From Achromobacter xylosoxidans (GTDB lineage: Bacteria; Pseudomonadota; Gammaproteobacteria; Burkholderiales; Burkholderiaceae_B): a stretch of DNA of 64,000 bases. Below are positions 44,229 to 52,037 of this stretch, piece after piece (positions within the stretch are counted from its first letter, which is position 1; the number at the start of each line of letters is the position of its first letter). Under the pieces are notes generated by a model, which was not told the DNA's origin, made no database searches, and saw only the letters and a program-made list of their open reading frames with translations. The stretch lies in assembly GCF_001457475.1 (NCBI RefSeq), contig NZ_LN831029.1, positions 6,014,001 through 6,078,000 on the forward strand, read 5' to 3'. The position numbers and the translations under genes were made by a program.

Positions 44229-44394
44229 AGCCCGCCATTCCGCCAGCCGGCCCAGCCTGCTAGCTAGCCAGCCAGGAGAGGCTCGCCCATCACCGGACGC
44301 ACGACGGCACCGCCCCCGGTGGGCCCCGCCCTCATTCGCTCCCTTTTTACACGCACGGCATAATGCATGTTGGATACCAACCTGCTTTCCTCCC

Positions 44395-44973
44395 ATGCCC
44401 CTGCTTCTGGATCGACATGGCTGGCTGGCGCCGGCCCCGGGCGTTTCCCGACTGCCCTCCCCCAATTGCGACGCGCGTCCCCACGGCGCCCAGGTGTCGC
44501 TGCTGGTCCTGCACAACATCAGCCTGCCGCCCGGCCAATTCGGCGGCTCCGAGGTCGCCGGCCTGTTCCTGAACACGCTGGACTACGGCTCGCACCCCTG
44601 GCTGGAACGCCTGCGCGGCCTGAGGGTGTCGGCCCATTTCTTCGTCCGCCGCGACGGCCGCATCGTGCAGTTCGTCTCCACCGATGCGCGCGCCTGGCAT
44701 GCCGGGGTGTCGCGCTTCGGCGGCCGCGAGCGCTGCAACGACTTCTCCATCGGCATCGAGCTGGAAGGCACCGATACCCTGCCCTACACTGACGAGCAAT
44801 ATCTGGCGCTGCGCCGGCTGACGCCGGTGCTGCGCGCGCGTTACCCCCTGGCGGCCGCCTGGGGCCATGAACACATCGCCCCCGGCCGCAAGACCGACCC
44901 GGGGCCCGCTTTCAACTGGACGCGCTTCGGGCGCGACAGCGGCTTTGCGCGGCGGCAATTGCCGCCCGCCTGA
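44395..44973 (+). CDS. ampD: N-acetyl-anhydromuramyl-L-alanine amidase AmpD
   Basis: This 192-residue zinc amidase cleaves anhydro-muropeptides during cell-wall recycling, which also keeps AmpC-type beta-lactamase induction low. The zinc ligands are readable as a His in SLLVLHNISLPPG, a His in WGHEHIAPGRKTDPG and the Asp of that same segment. Other family features are VSAHFFVRRDGRIVQFVS, RAWHAGVSRFGGRERCNDFS and IGIELEGTD. No signal peptide is seen, consistent with cytosolic AmpD. Confidence 0.94.
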   Translation: MPLLLDRHGWLAPAPGVSRLPSPNCDARPHGAQVSLLVLHNISLPPGQFGGSEVAGLFLNTLDYGSHPWLERLRGLRVSAHFFVRRDGRIVQFVSTDARAWHAGVSRFGGRERCNDFSIGIELEGTDTLPYTDEQYLALRRLTPVLRARYPLAAAWGHEHIAPGRKTDPGPAFNWTRFGRDSGFARRQLPPA

Positions 44974-44990
44974 CCTTACAAGGACCGGTT

Positions 44991-45611
44991 ATGTTGAAGA
45001 TCTGGGGACGGCTGACGTCCGTCAATGTGCAGAAGGTGATGCTGGCCGTGCGCGAACTGGCGCTGCCGCACACCTTCATCGAGGCCGGCGGCCCGTTCGG
45101 CGTGGTCGACACGCCCGAGTACGCCAAGATCAACCCCAACCGCACCGTGCCCGCCATCGACGACGGCGGCTTCGTGCTGTGGGAATCGAATGCCATCGTG
45201 CGCTACCTGGCCGCGCGCTACGGCGCCGGCACCCTCTGGCCCGAGGACGTCTGCCTGCGCGCCGACGCCGACCGCTGGATGGACTGGCAGACCACCGAAT
45301 GGCAAGGCGCCATGGTCCCGGCCTTCCTGGGCCTGATCCGCACCCCCGAAGCCAAGCGCGACCACGCCGCCATCGACCTGTCGGTCAAGCGCAGCAACGC
45401 CCGCGCGCAGATTCTGGACCAAGCGCTGCAAGGCCGCGAGTTCATCGCCGGCCGCCACCTGACCATCGGCGACATCGCCCTGGTGTGTTCCGCGCACCGC
45501 TGGCTGGGGCTGCCGATCGAACGACCGGACACGCCGGCGCTGTCGGCGTGGTACCGCCGCGTGATGATGCGGCCGGCGACGCAGGGGGTGTTGACGTTGC
45601 CGTTGGAGTAG
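44991..45611 (+). CDS. Glutathione S-transferase family protein
   Basis: This 206-residue GST has an N-terminal thioredoxin-like half (GRLTSVNVQKVMLAVRELAL, then NRTVPAIDDGGFVLWESNAI with the cis-Pro and glutathione-binding Glu-Ser) and an all-helical C-terminal half (GRHLTIGDIALVCSAHRWLG). It lies 17 bases after ampD and could be co-transcribed. The substrate is unknown; detoxification or a reductive role is typical of this class. Confidence 0.9.
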   Translation: MLKIWGRLTSVNVQKVMLAVRELALPHTFIEAGGPFGVVDTPEYAKINPNRTVPAIDDGGFVLWESNAIVRYLAARYGAGTLWPEDVCLRADADRWMDWQTTEWQGAMVPAFLGLIRTPEAKRDHAAIDLSVKRSNARAQILDQALQGREFIAGRHLTIGDIALVCSAHRWLGLPIERPDTPALSAWYRRVMMRPATQGVLTLPLE

Positions 45612-45687
45612 GGCCTCCCGGCACGCAGGATGGCGACGTTCATTGCCCAGGCTGCGGCGACAACCTAATGGGGGAAAGAGACCCGCC

Positions 45688-46239
45688 TCATTTCCGGCGG
45701 TCTTTGATCCACGCCCTGACGCGGCGCACCGACATCGTGACTTTGACGGACAACATGGCGGCGCTGAACAGCCATCCCAAAGCCGCGCCAGCCAATGCCG
45801 CCCACGACAATATCGGCTTGATATCGGGATCATCCAGACTGCTCCAACCTATCCACGCAAGCGCTGGAAAAGCGAAGATCAGGCACAAGACCGGCACGAA
45901 ATAGGACATGTCCACGCTTATCAAAACAAACCGCCGCCTGAACCCCGGCGTGCAGTGGAGCGTGGAGACCGGCAGGTCTTTGACAAGCTTTTTGTGTTGA
46001 ACGTGAGTCACGGCGACCAGAATGATCCCCAGCGCCAGCGACAGCCATAAGAAACCGGCGCGAAACAGAGCCGGAATGGTCAGAATCGCCGTACCTGTCG
46101 ATGCCGCAGTCAGCCTCTGGATCGCCCTCATGGTTGCTTCGTCGACGATGTAGCCGGGCTTGTTCCAACCCATCCTGCCGTAGTAGATGATGGTGCCGTC
46201 GTCCAGGGTTTCGAACAGCCCTCTCGGTGCCAAGTTCAT
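45688..46239 (-). CDS. Paralogous membrane protein A (candidate immunity protein)
   Basis: This 183-residue protein is the last of three tandem paralogues. The shared N-terminal block reads GLFETLDDGTIIYYGRMG, then PGYIVDEATMRAIQRL. A hydrophobic hairpin region follows (FRAGFLWLSLALGIILVAV) with basic QHKKLVKDLPVS after it, then two more membrane segments and a basic tail (VRAWIKDRRK). Start 46239 gives the common N-terminus. The gene lies downstream of the RTX-type gene at 47490-49745, and cognate immunity is inferred from position and topology only. I do not recognise a named family. Confidence 0.7.
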   Translation of the reverse strand: MNLAPRGLFETLDDGTIIYYGRMGWNKPGYIVDEATMRAIQRLTAASTGTAILTIPALFRAGFLWLSLALGIILVAVTHVQHKKLVKDLPVSTLHCTPGFRRRFVLISVDMSYFVPVLCLIFAFPALAWIGWSSLDDPDIKPILSWAALAGAALGWLFSAAMLSVKVTMSVRRVRAWIKDRRK

Positions 46240-46282
46240 GTCCCATCTCGATGGACAATTCGTCCGCAAGATCGTGGCACGA

Positions 46283-46819
46283 CTATCTCCCGCGCCAGCC
46301 GACCCGCGCCTTGATCTTGGCAAACAGGAAGGCGAAATTTACTGCCCACGCCGCAAACCCGACGATGACGACCGACCATATCAAGGCCGGGCTCAATCGG
46401 GATGCGCCATCAAGCTTGGAAAATGCCAGGGCGGCGACTGCGGGCAGCAGAAAGATGTTGGGCACGATCAGGGCATAAGACATGCTTCTGCCGATCAACA
46501 TCAGCCTCTTACCGAACCGAGGCCGTGGATATAGCGAAACCGGCAGTGTCTTGATGAGCCTGTTGTGCCGAACATAAAAGGAAACGGCCGCCGCTGCTGC
46601 AAGCAGCATCGCCGTCCAGCGATACCCCGCGGTGAACGCAGGAGAGATGCCAAAGGCCGAAGCCGCAAATAACTCCACGTACAAACGCCGGATGGAACGC
46701 ATGGCGGCCTCGTCCACGTGGTATCCGAGCGCATGACCATCCCGTCTACCGTAATAGTAGATAGTCGTGCCGTCTTCCTTGGTCTCGAACAAGCCGGTGT
46801 ATGTAAAACCCGAACGCAT
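46283..46819 (-). CDS. Paralogous membrane protein B (candidate immunity protein)
   Basis: This 178-residue paralogue is more diverged than A and C. It keeps GLFETKEDGTTIYYYGR and LGYHVDEAAMRSIRRLY at the N-terminus, RHNRLIKTLPVSL after the first membrane pair, and two C-terminal membrane helices (NIFLLPAVAALAF, IWSVVIVGFAAWAVNFAFLF). Start 46819 aligns with the others. Forty-three bases separate it from A and 95 from C. A stretch upstream of it resembles the last codons of the RTX gene. Confidence 0.7.
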   Translation of the reverse strand: MRSGFTYTGLFETKEDGTTIYYYGRRDGHALGYHVDEAAMRSIRRLYVELFAASAFGISPAFTAGYRWTAMLLAAAAAVSFYVRHNRLIKTLPVSLYPRPRFGKRLMLIGRSMSYALIVPNIFLLPAVAALAFSKLDGASRLSPALIWSVVIVGFAAWAVNFAFLFAKIKARVGWRGR

Positions 46820-46914
46820 CACTATCTCCGAAAACCGAGCATCTCTAGTGTCTTCGCTTAACCGAAGAACAGGTTGCCTGAGACGACAACCGAAGGGCGG
46901 GAAGGAGATCTGCC

Positions 46915-47472
46915 TCAATTCCGGCCGTCTTTGAGCCATGCCCTCACTTTACCGAGCGACCGCTTGATCTTGATGAAAAAAAGCGCGGCGAACGTCACCC
47001 AGCACACGACGACCACACCGAGGAACGTCCACACCGCTACCGGATCTCTCTCCTGGTCATCCAGTGTTCGCCAGAACGCCACGATAAAAAACGGGAGAAC
47101 GATCAGCAGGCTAGGGACCAACATCCAATATGACGCATTCCGACTGAGCAGCACCCAGCGCCTTTTGAAACCTGGGTTGAAATAGCAAGCGGAGACAGGC
47201 AGATCCTTGACGATTTCCTTATGGCGAAGATGCGCACCAACGATCAAGATTAGTCCGACCACCAGCGACAGCCACCAGAGGCCGGCGCGAACCATGGCGG
47301 GAATTGTCACAAGTGATGTGCCGGATGCCCAGGCGTACAACCTCCGGATGGCCTTCATGGCAGCCTCGTCAACGATGTAGCCGGGCGCGTTTCGACCCAT
47401 CTTGCCGTAGTAGATGATCGTGCCGTCTTCCTTGGTTTCAAACAGACCCTGCATATTCGACCCGATAGCCAT
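46915..47472 (-). CDS. Paralogous membrane protein C (candidate immunity protein, next to the RTX gene)
   Basis: This 185-residue protein starts 17 bases after the RTX stop, so the two are almost certainly co-transcribed. It has GLFETKEDGTIIYYGKMG, PGYIVDEAAMKAIRRLY, a hydrophobic pair (MVRAGLWWLSLVVGLILIVG), HKEIVKDLPVS, two more helices and a basic end (VRAWLKDGRN). A and C are closer to each other than to B. Four predicted membrane segments and adjacency to a secreted-protein gene fit an inner-membrane immunity protein; this is unproven. Confidence 0.72.
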   Translation of the reverse strand: MAIGSNMQGLFETKEDGTIIYYGKMGRNAPGYIVDEAAMKAIRRLYAWASGTSLVTIPAMVRAGLWWLSLVVGLILIVGAHLRHKEIVKDLPVSACYFNPGFKRRWVLLSRNASYWMLVPSLLIVLPFFIVAFWRTLDDQERDPVAVWTFLGVVVVCWVTFAALFFIKIKRSLGKVRAWLKDGRN

Positions 47473-47489
47473 TTTTTCCGCTCAACTAC

Positions 47490-49745
47490 TCAACCGAAGA
47501 AGAGATTTGCGTCGTCAAGGAAGGGATAGATATTGCCGGTCGCATATTCCGACCACAAGCTGTTGTCGTTGGACGGGTTCAGATAATTGGTGTACTCCAC
47601 GAAGAAGTCGGCCTCACCGGAGCCGGTTCTGTCCCCTTCCAGGCGCACCGTCGTCCAGAAGTAGCCTCCTTCATCGCCGACCGTCTGGTCCGGGATGTTG
47701 GATCCATGAGAAATGTGGGTCACATATCTGACTTCACCGGCATGACCGGTGAAAGCATGTTCCCCGATGAACCTCATTGCCTGATATCCGTCGACGTTGA
47801 CGTCACCGTCGAGATTGGAAAAGTCGAGGACATCGGGATCGAGCCGGAAACCGAAATGGCCACCCAAGTTCAGATACTGGGGAGCGTAGTGCCTTGCATT
47901 GAAGTCATCTGCTTCTGAGCCGGTAGTCAGGCCATGAACGAACTTCGTGGTGATCTCCCCACTGCCTGGAGAGGCAAAATCCCCATCATTGAATATCACA
48001 CGATTCCCTCCGCCATGCAGGACGAAGGTATCGTTTCCCGCCCCACCGGTCATCGTCACACCCCCGAGCATGTCACCGACGATGATGTCGTCATAGCTGC
48101 TACCAATGATGTAATCGATGTTCTTATAGATATCATCGGATAATCGAGCGCATGAACCGGAATTCAACTCTTCCGATGCAAACCATCCTCGAAGTAATGG
48201 CAGGGCGTTGCCATACGTGAGGAAGTGATCGTAGATCCGACCCGGATCAATGCCGAGCGCGTAAGCGCGATCCAAAATCCATTTTTCCATACGGTCATTA
48301 TCCTGGATGAGGATGTCGACACCTTTTTCGTTCAACGAAAAATCGAGCACGTTGTAGCCGTCTGGACTGCCGATGATGGTATTGGCCCCACCATGATCGG
48401 CTTTGGGCATGAACCAGTTGATTGCCTTGCCACCAATCATCTTGTTTGGCGTGTCGTCGCCGATGAACAGATAAGATCGTTCATTCCCGCCTTCGAAAGT
48501 CTTGACACCGTTATCCGGGGTGATATCGGCATATCGCACAGTCTCAGGTGGAGCTCGCATACTCACATTCTCACCGGCAAGATCAATGCCTGCCACATCT
48601 TCGGAATCAATAGTCCCGGCAATGCTGGCAAGGATACCGGGCAGGAGGGCAACCGCATCCGGATACCGATCCGGGTGCTCGACGATCTCCCGCATCGCCA
48701 GATAGATTTGATAGTCGGAAAACTGCACTACCCCATCTTCAAGGAAAAGTGGACTTGGATGTGCAGACATATCTTCGGCAGGCGAGGGAAGCGCGCTTCG
48801 CTCGCCGTGTTGAAGGAAATTGGCACCGGCAGCCGACGGGGGCTCGATCAACTGGGGATCTACATTGAATAGAGCGTCATTGATAAGCTTGGCTGCGATG
48901 CTCTTAACCCCGATTAGATCTGAACCAAAGGCAACGCCGGCGCCTATTACGACCGATGCGGCAACGACTGGACCTGCCGCGGCAATGCTCAACGAGCCCA
49001 GTACCGCAAAGGCAATTCCTTCCGCGACCAGATAATTAAACACCAGCAGTGCTGCCTCGGAACCTATTGCTACCTTGGGCGGCGTGCCTGCGGCGATATC
49101 CTTCTGAATGGCATTCCAACTAAACACGCCCTGAATGAATGCGTAGTTCTTGCGGGACATCCACTTCAAAACCTTGAATGCTTGCTCATCCAGATTGTGC
49201 TGCAGCAACGTGCCGATGTGCTTCAGTAGATGCCCAGTCTCCGGCACAATCGCATTCACCGCCGATGCGGCCAAACCACTGGAGGATGTTGGATCGCGGT
49301 AATGCCTGGACTCCTCGCCATAATGGGAAGCGTAATAGTCCTCTTTTCCCTTGATCACTGAGTCGAGGTATCTCGCATCACCCCAGATGGGAGGCGAGGA
49401 AGGCGGGCCCGCCAAGTAGTACAGCCCATGGTCCACGTCCCACAGCCCGGACTCCAATGCCGGCCCGCCCCAGTTCGAGGGCACAGGCGCGGAGTCTACA
49501 ATCGGCGCGGGCGCAGCCTCCGGCGTCGGTTCCTCAACAGCCACAGTGAAATCAGGGACCTCGCTGGGCGGGTCGGGGTCTTCGATCGGGTATCCCCATC
49601 CCCCCCAATCCCAACCCATCAACCAGTCCCACTCAGGTCGCGAGTACAAGTCCCAATCCCACATTCCCCCCGCCCCGCCCCAACCAGACGGGTCCGGCGG
49701 CCAAGTGCCATAAACGGTGACGGGGGCAAGCGTAGGCGTGGGCAT
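47490..49745 (-). CDS. RTX-type secreted protein with hydrophobic core (candidate toxin)
   Basis: This 751-residue protein has no Sec signal. Its first 60 residues are rich in Trp, Gly and Pro (TVYGTWPPDPSGWGG). A hydrophobic, glycine/alanine-rich stretch at about 230-290 (AEGIAFAVLGSLSIAAAGPV, VVIGAGVAFGSDLIG) could insert in membranes. A calcium-binding RTX nonapeptide GGAGNDTFV sits near 565-573 after degenerate repeats (GSSYDDIIVGD). The C-terminus ends DDANLFFG, an acidic-then-hydrophobic ending as in many type I secretion substrates. Codons are visibly AT-richer than in neighbouring genes. Three paralogous membrane proteins follow. The type I exporter at 54.7-59.3 kb is the nearest candidate secretion route. 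Confidence 0.75.
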   Translation of the reverse strand: MPTPTLAPVTVYGTWPPDPSGWGGAGGMWDWDLYSRPEWDWLMGWDWGGWGYPIEDPDPPSEVPDFTVAVEEPTPEAAPAPIVDSAPVPSNWGGPALESGLWDVDHGLYYLAGPPSSPPIWGDARYLDSVIKGKEDYYASHYGEESRHYRDPTSSSGLAASAVNAIVPETGHLLKHIGTLLQHNLDEQAFKVLKWMSRKNYAFIQGVFSWNAIQKDIAAGTPPKVAIGSEAALLVFNYLVAEGIAFAVLGSLSIAAAGPVVAASVVIGAGVAFGSDLIGVKSIAAKLINDALFNVDPQLIEPPSAAGANFLQHGERSALPSPAEDMSAHPSPLFLEDGVVQFSDYQIYLAMREIVEHPDRYPDAVALLPGILASIAGTIDSEDVAGIDLAGENVSMRAPPETVRYADITPDNGVKTFEGGNERSYLFIGDDTPNKMIGGKAINWFMPKADHGGANTIIGSPDGYNVLDFSLNEKGVDILIQDNDRMEKWILDRAYALGIDPGRIYDHFLTYGNALPLLRGWFASEELNSGSCARLSDDIYKNIDYIIGSSYDDIIVGDMLGGVTMTGGAGNDTFVLHGGGNRVIFNDGDFASPGSGEITTKFVHGLTTGSEADDFNARHYAPQYLNLGGHFGFRLDPDVLDFSNLDGDVNVDGYQAMRFIGEHAFTGHAGEVRYVTHISHGSNIPDQTVGDEGGYFWTTVRLEGDRTGSGEADFFVEYTNYLNPSNDNSLWSEYATGNIYPFLDDANLFFG

Positions 49746-49933
49746 GATGCGGCTCCTGATCGCGGATCATCAATAGCCGCCCGCAGGCACGCGGGCGACC
49801 GTCTATAGACATAAACGGTTGAGCCGCGATTTACAGTAAAAAAAAGCCGCAATTCAGACCAGTTCTCAGACACTGGCCCGCGTCCCGCGATCCGGAGCAT
49901 GTCGCCGCAATCGCGGGGCCCCCATCTGACGCG

Positions 49934-50893
49934 CTACTCCACCCAGGGCGTGCTCGCCCAGATCTTCCGCAGCCGCCCATCATCCTGCTTCAGGCGTTCC
50001 TGCCACTGCGGCCCATCCTGGTAGTCCATCTCGGTGAACTGCTGCTTCATCTGCGCCTGGAACTCCGGATTGGCGGCGACCTTGCCCAACGCCTGGCGCA
50101 GCTTCTCGGCGACATCCGCCGGCAAGCCCTTGGGCGCGACAATGCCGCGCTCGGAGGCGAACACCAGGTTCACGCCCAGCTCCTTGAAGGTCGGCACGTC
50201 CGGCCCCAGCGGCGAGCGCGTCTCGCTGGCCTGGGCCAGCACGCGCATGTTCTTGCCGTGGTAGGGCATGACTTCGCCCAGGTTCAGGCCGCCGATCACG
50301 GTGTGCCCGCCCAGCACCGAGCTGCGCAGCGGCCCCGCGCCGTTGTAGGGCACGTGGTTGAGCTTGGTGCCCGTCAGGTTCTGGAACAGCACCAGCGCCA
50401 GGTGATCATCGGTGCCCACGCCGGTCGAGCCATAGCTGATCGAACCCGGCTTCTCGCGTGCCGCCTTGATCAAGGCATCCAGCGTCTGGTACGGACTGTC
50501 GGCGGCGACGCTGAAGGCGCTGGGATCGCGCACCAGGTTGGCCAGGTAGGTGAAGTCGGCCGTGGTGAAGCCGGCCTTGCGTTCGATCGGCAGCGACACC
50601 AGCCCGGGCATGTTGGTCATTGCCAGCGTATAGCCGTCGGGCTTGGCGCGCGCCACGTACGACAGCGCGATGGCGCTGGACGCGCCCGGCTTGTTCTGCA
50701 CCACGATGGTGGTGCCCAGCTCCTTTTCCAGGAACACCGCCAGCGAACGCGCCGTCAGGTCGGTGCCGCCACCGGGCGCGAAACCCACCACCAGTTCGAT
50801 GGGATGGTCGGGCCAGGCCCAGGCCGGCCATGCGGCGCACAGCGCGGCCACGGACAGCGCGGCGCGAGCGGCCGCCTTGCGTGAAAAGAACAT
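49934..50893 (-). CDS. Bug/TctC-family periplasmic receptor
   Basis: This 319-residue receptor has a signal peptide (ALSVAALCAAWPAWA) and Bug landmarks DHPIELVVGFAPGGGTDLTA, VVQNKPGASSAIALS, PDGYTLAMTN and SISYGSTGVGTDDHLAL. It lies downstream of the epimerase and aldehyde-dehydrogenase genes on the same strand (107-base gap), so it probably binds a substrate of that route. No membrane permease is encoded nearby. The 188 bases between it and the RTX gene start hold no gene. Confidence 0.92.
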   Translation of the reverse strand: MFFSRKAAARAALSVAALCAAWPAWAWPDHPIELVVGFAPGGGTDLTARSLAVFLEKELGTTIVVQNKPGASSAIALSYVARAKPDGYTLAMTNMPGLVSLPIERKAGFTTADFTYLANLVRDPSAFSVAADSPYQTLDALIKAAREKPGSISYGSTGVGTDDHLALVLFQNLTGTKLNHVPYNGAGPLRSSVLGGHTVIGGLNLGEVMPYHGKNMRVLAQASETRSPLGPDVPTFKELGVNLVFASERGIVAPKGLPADVAEKLRQALGKVAANPEFQAQMKQQFTEMDYQDGPQWQERLKQDDGRLRKIWASTPWVE

Positions 50894-51000
50894 GGTTGTC
50901 TCCTGTTTGGGTAATGCTGTTGTTATGCGTTGTGATTGGCCGGAAATGCCGGCCGGTCACGCGGGACGGCTGCGACGGCCGCCCCGGTTCAAACTGTTCC

Positions 51001-52032
51001 CTAACCGACCTTCCCCCCTTCCTGCGCCTCGCGCCACGCCAGCAGGCGCGTCACGCCTTCGGCCATGCCCACTTGCGGCTGCCAGCCGATCTGTTGTCCC
51101 GCCAGATCGTGCGGGATATGGAAAGCGCCGCCCGAGGTCAGGCGCACGGTGCCCGGAGGGTCCGGCCGGATCTCCGGTTCCAGGTCGCTCTTGCAGTAGT
51201 CGAGCACCAGCCGCACCAGTTCACCGGTGGTGATGGGTGCCGGGCCGGACACGTTCACCGCGACATCGGTCGCGTCGCTCTGGAACGCGGCGACGTTGGC
51301 GCGCGCCACGTCCGAGACATGCACGAAGTGCTTGGTGTCGGTGCCGTCGCCGGGCAGCACGGGACGCTCGCCCTGGCGCACGCGGTCATAGGTCTCCATG
51401 ATGTACAGCGAATTCGCGGCGCGGTAGTGCTGGCGCTCGCCATACACGGTGGAATAGCGCAACACCACATAGTCCAGCCCGGCCTTCTGGTAGTACTGGC
51501 GGCACAGCTGCTCGCCCATGATCTTGGAGGCGCCATACAGGATCGCCGCGGGCGGCGCGCCGACGGAATGGAACGGGCCGTTCTCGGCCAGCGCGCCGGC
51601 GATGCCGCTGCCGTAGCCGTAGACCGCGTTGGACGAAGCGAAAACGAACTTCTTCACCTTGTTGGCGCGGCAGGCTTCCAGCATGTTCTGCGCGCCGCGG
51701 ATGTTCACGTCCACCGCTTGCCACGGCGTCTGCGCGAAGCCCAGCGTCATGTAGGCAGCCAGGTGCAGCACGCCATCCACGCCATCGGTCGCGGCCAGCA
51801 GGTCGGGCAGGCGCATCAGGTCGCCGCGCACCACTTTCACGCGCGGATTGCCTTGCAGGTGGGCGATGGCCTCGGGCGTGCCAAAGGCGAAGTTGTCCAG
51901 CAGGATCACCTCGCGCACGCCGGCGGCCAGCAGCGCGTCGGCGGTGTGCGAGCCCACCAGGCTGGCGGCGCCGGCGATCAGGATGCGGGCATCGGCCAGC
52001 GGCAGCGCCGCGCTTTTCTTGTCTGTCGTCAT
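51001..52032 (-). CDS. NAD-dependent epimerase/dehydratase (extended SDR)
   Basis: This 343-residue extended SDR has ARILIAGAASLVGSHTADAL as the NAD loop, where Gly-x-x-Gly-x-x-Gly is altered to GAASLVG. It also has LHLAAYMTLGFAQTPWQAVD, FASSNAVYGYGSG, the Tyr-x3-Lys pair in LYGASKIMGEQLC, and RYSTVYGERQHYRAANSLY typical of nucleotide-sugar epimerases. The start at 52032 (MTTDKKSA) is just 5 bases after the aldehyde-dehydrogenase stop. Its pairing with an aldehyde dehydrogenase suggests a catabolic rather than a cell-surface sugar role, but the substrate is unknown. Confidence 0.85.
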   Translation of the reverse strand: MTTDKKSAALPLADARILIAGAASLVGSHTADALLAAGVREVILLDNFAFGTPEAIAHLQGNPRVKVVRGDLMRLPDLLAATDGVDGVLHLAAYMTLGFAQTPWQAVDVNIRGAQNMLEACRANKVKKFVFASSNAVYGYGSGIAGALAENGPFHSVGAPPAAILYGASKIMGEQLCRQYYQKAGLDYVVLRYSTVYGERQHYRAANSLYIMETYDRVRQGERPVLPGDGTDTKHFVHVSDVARANVAAFQSDATDVAVNVSGPAPITTGELVRLVLDYCKSDLEPEIRPDPPGTVRLTSGGAFHIPHDLAGQQIGWQPQVGMAEGVTRLLAWREAQEGGKVG

Positions 52033-52037
52033 GTGAT

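Noticed and set aside
46240-46282. A second RTX-end relic between paralogues A and B
   Set aside because: The bases before gene A do not encode the Asn-Leu-Phe-Phe-Gly ending; only the B-C gap shows it.
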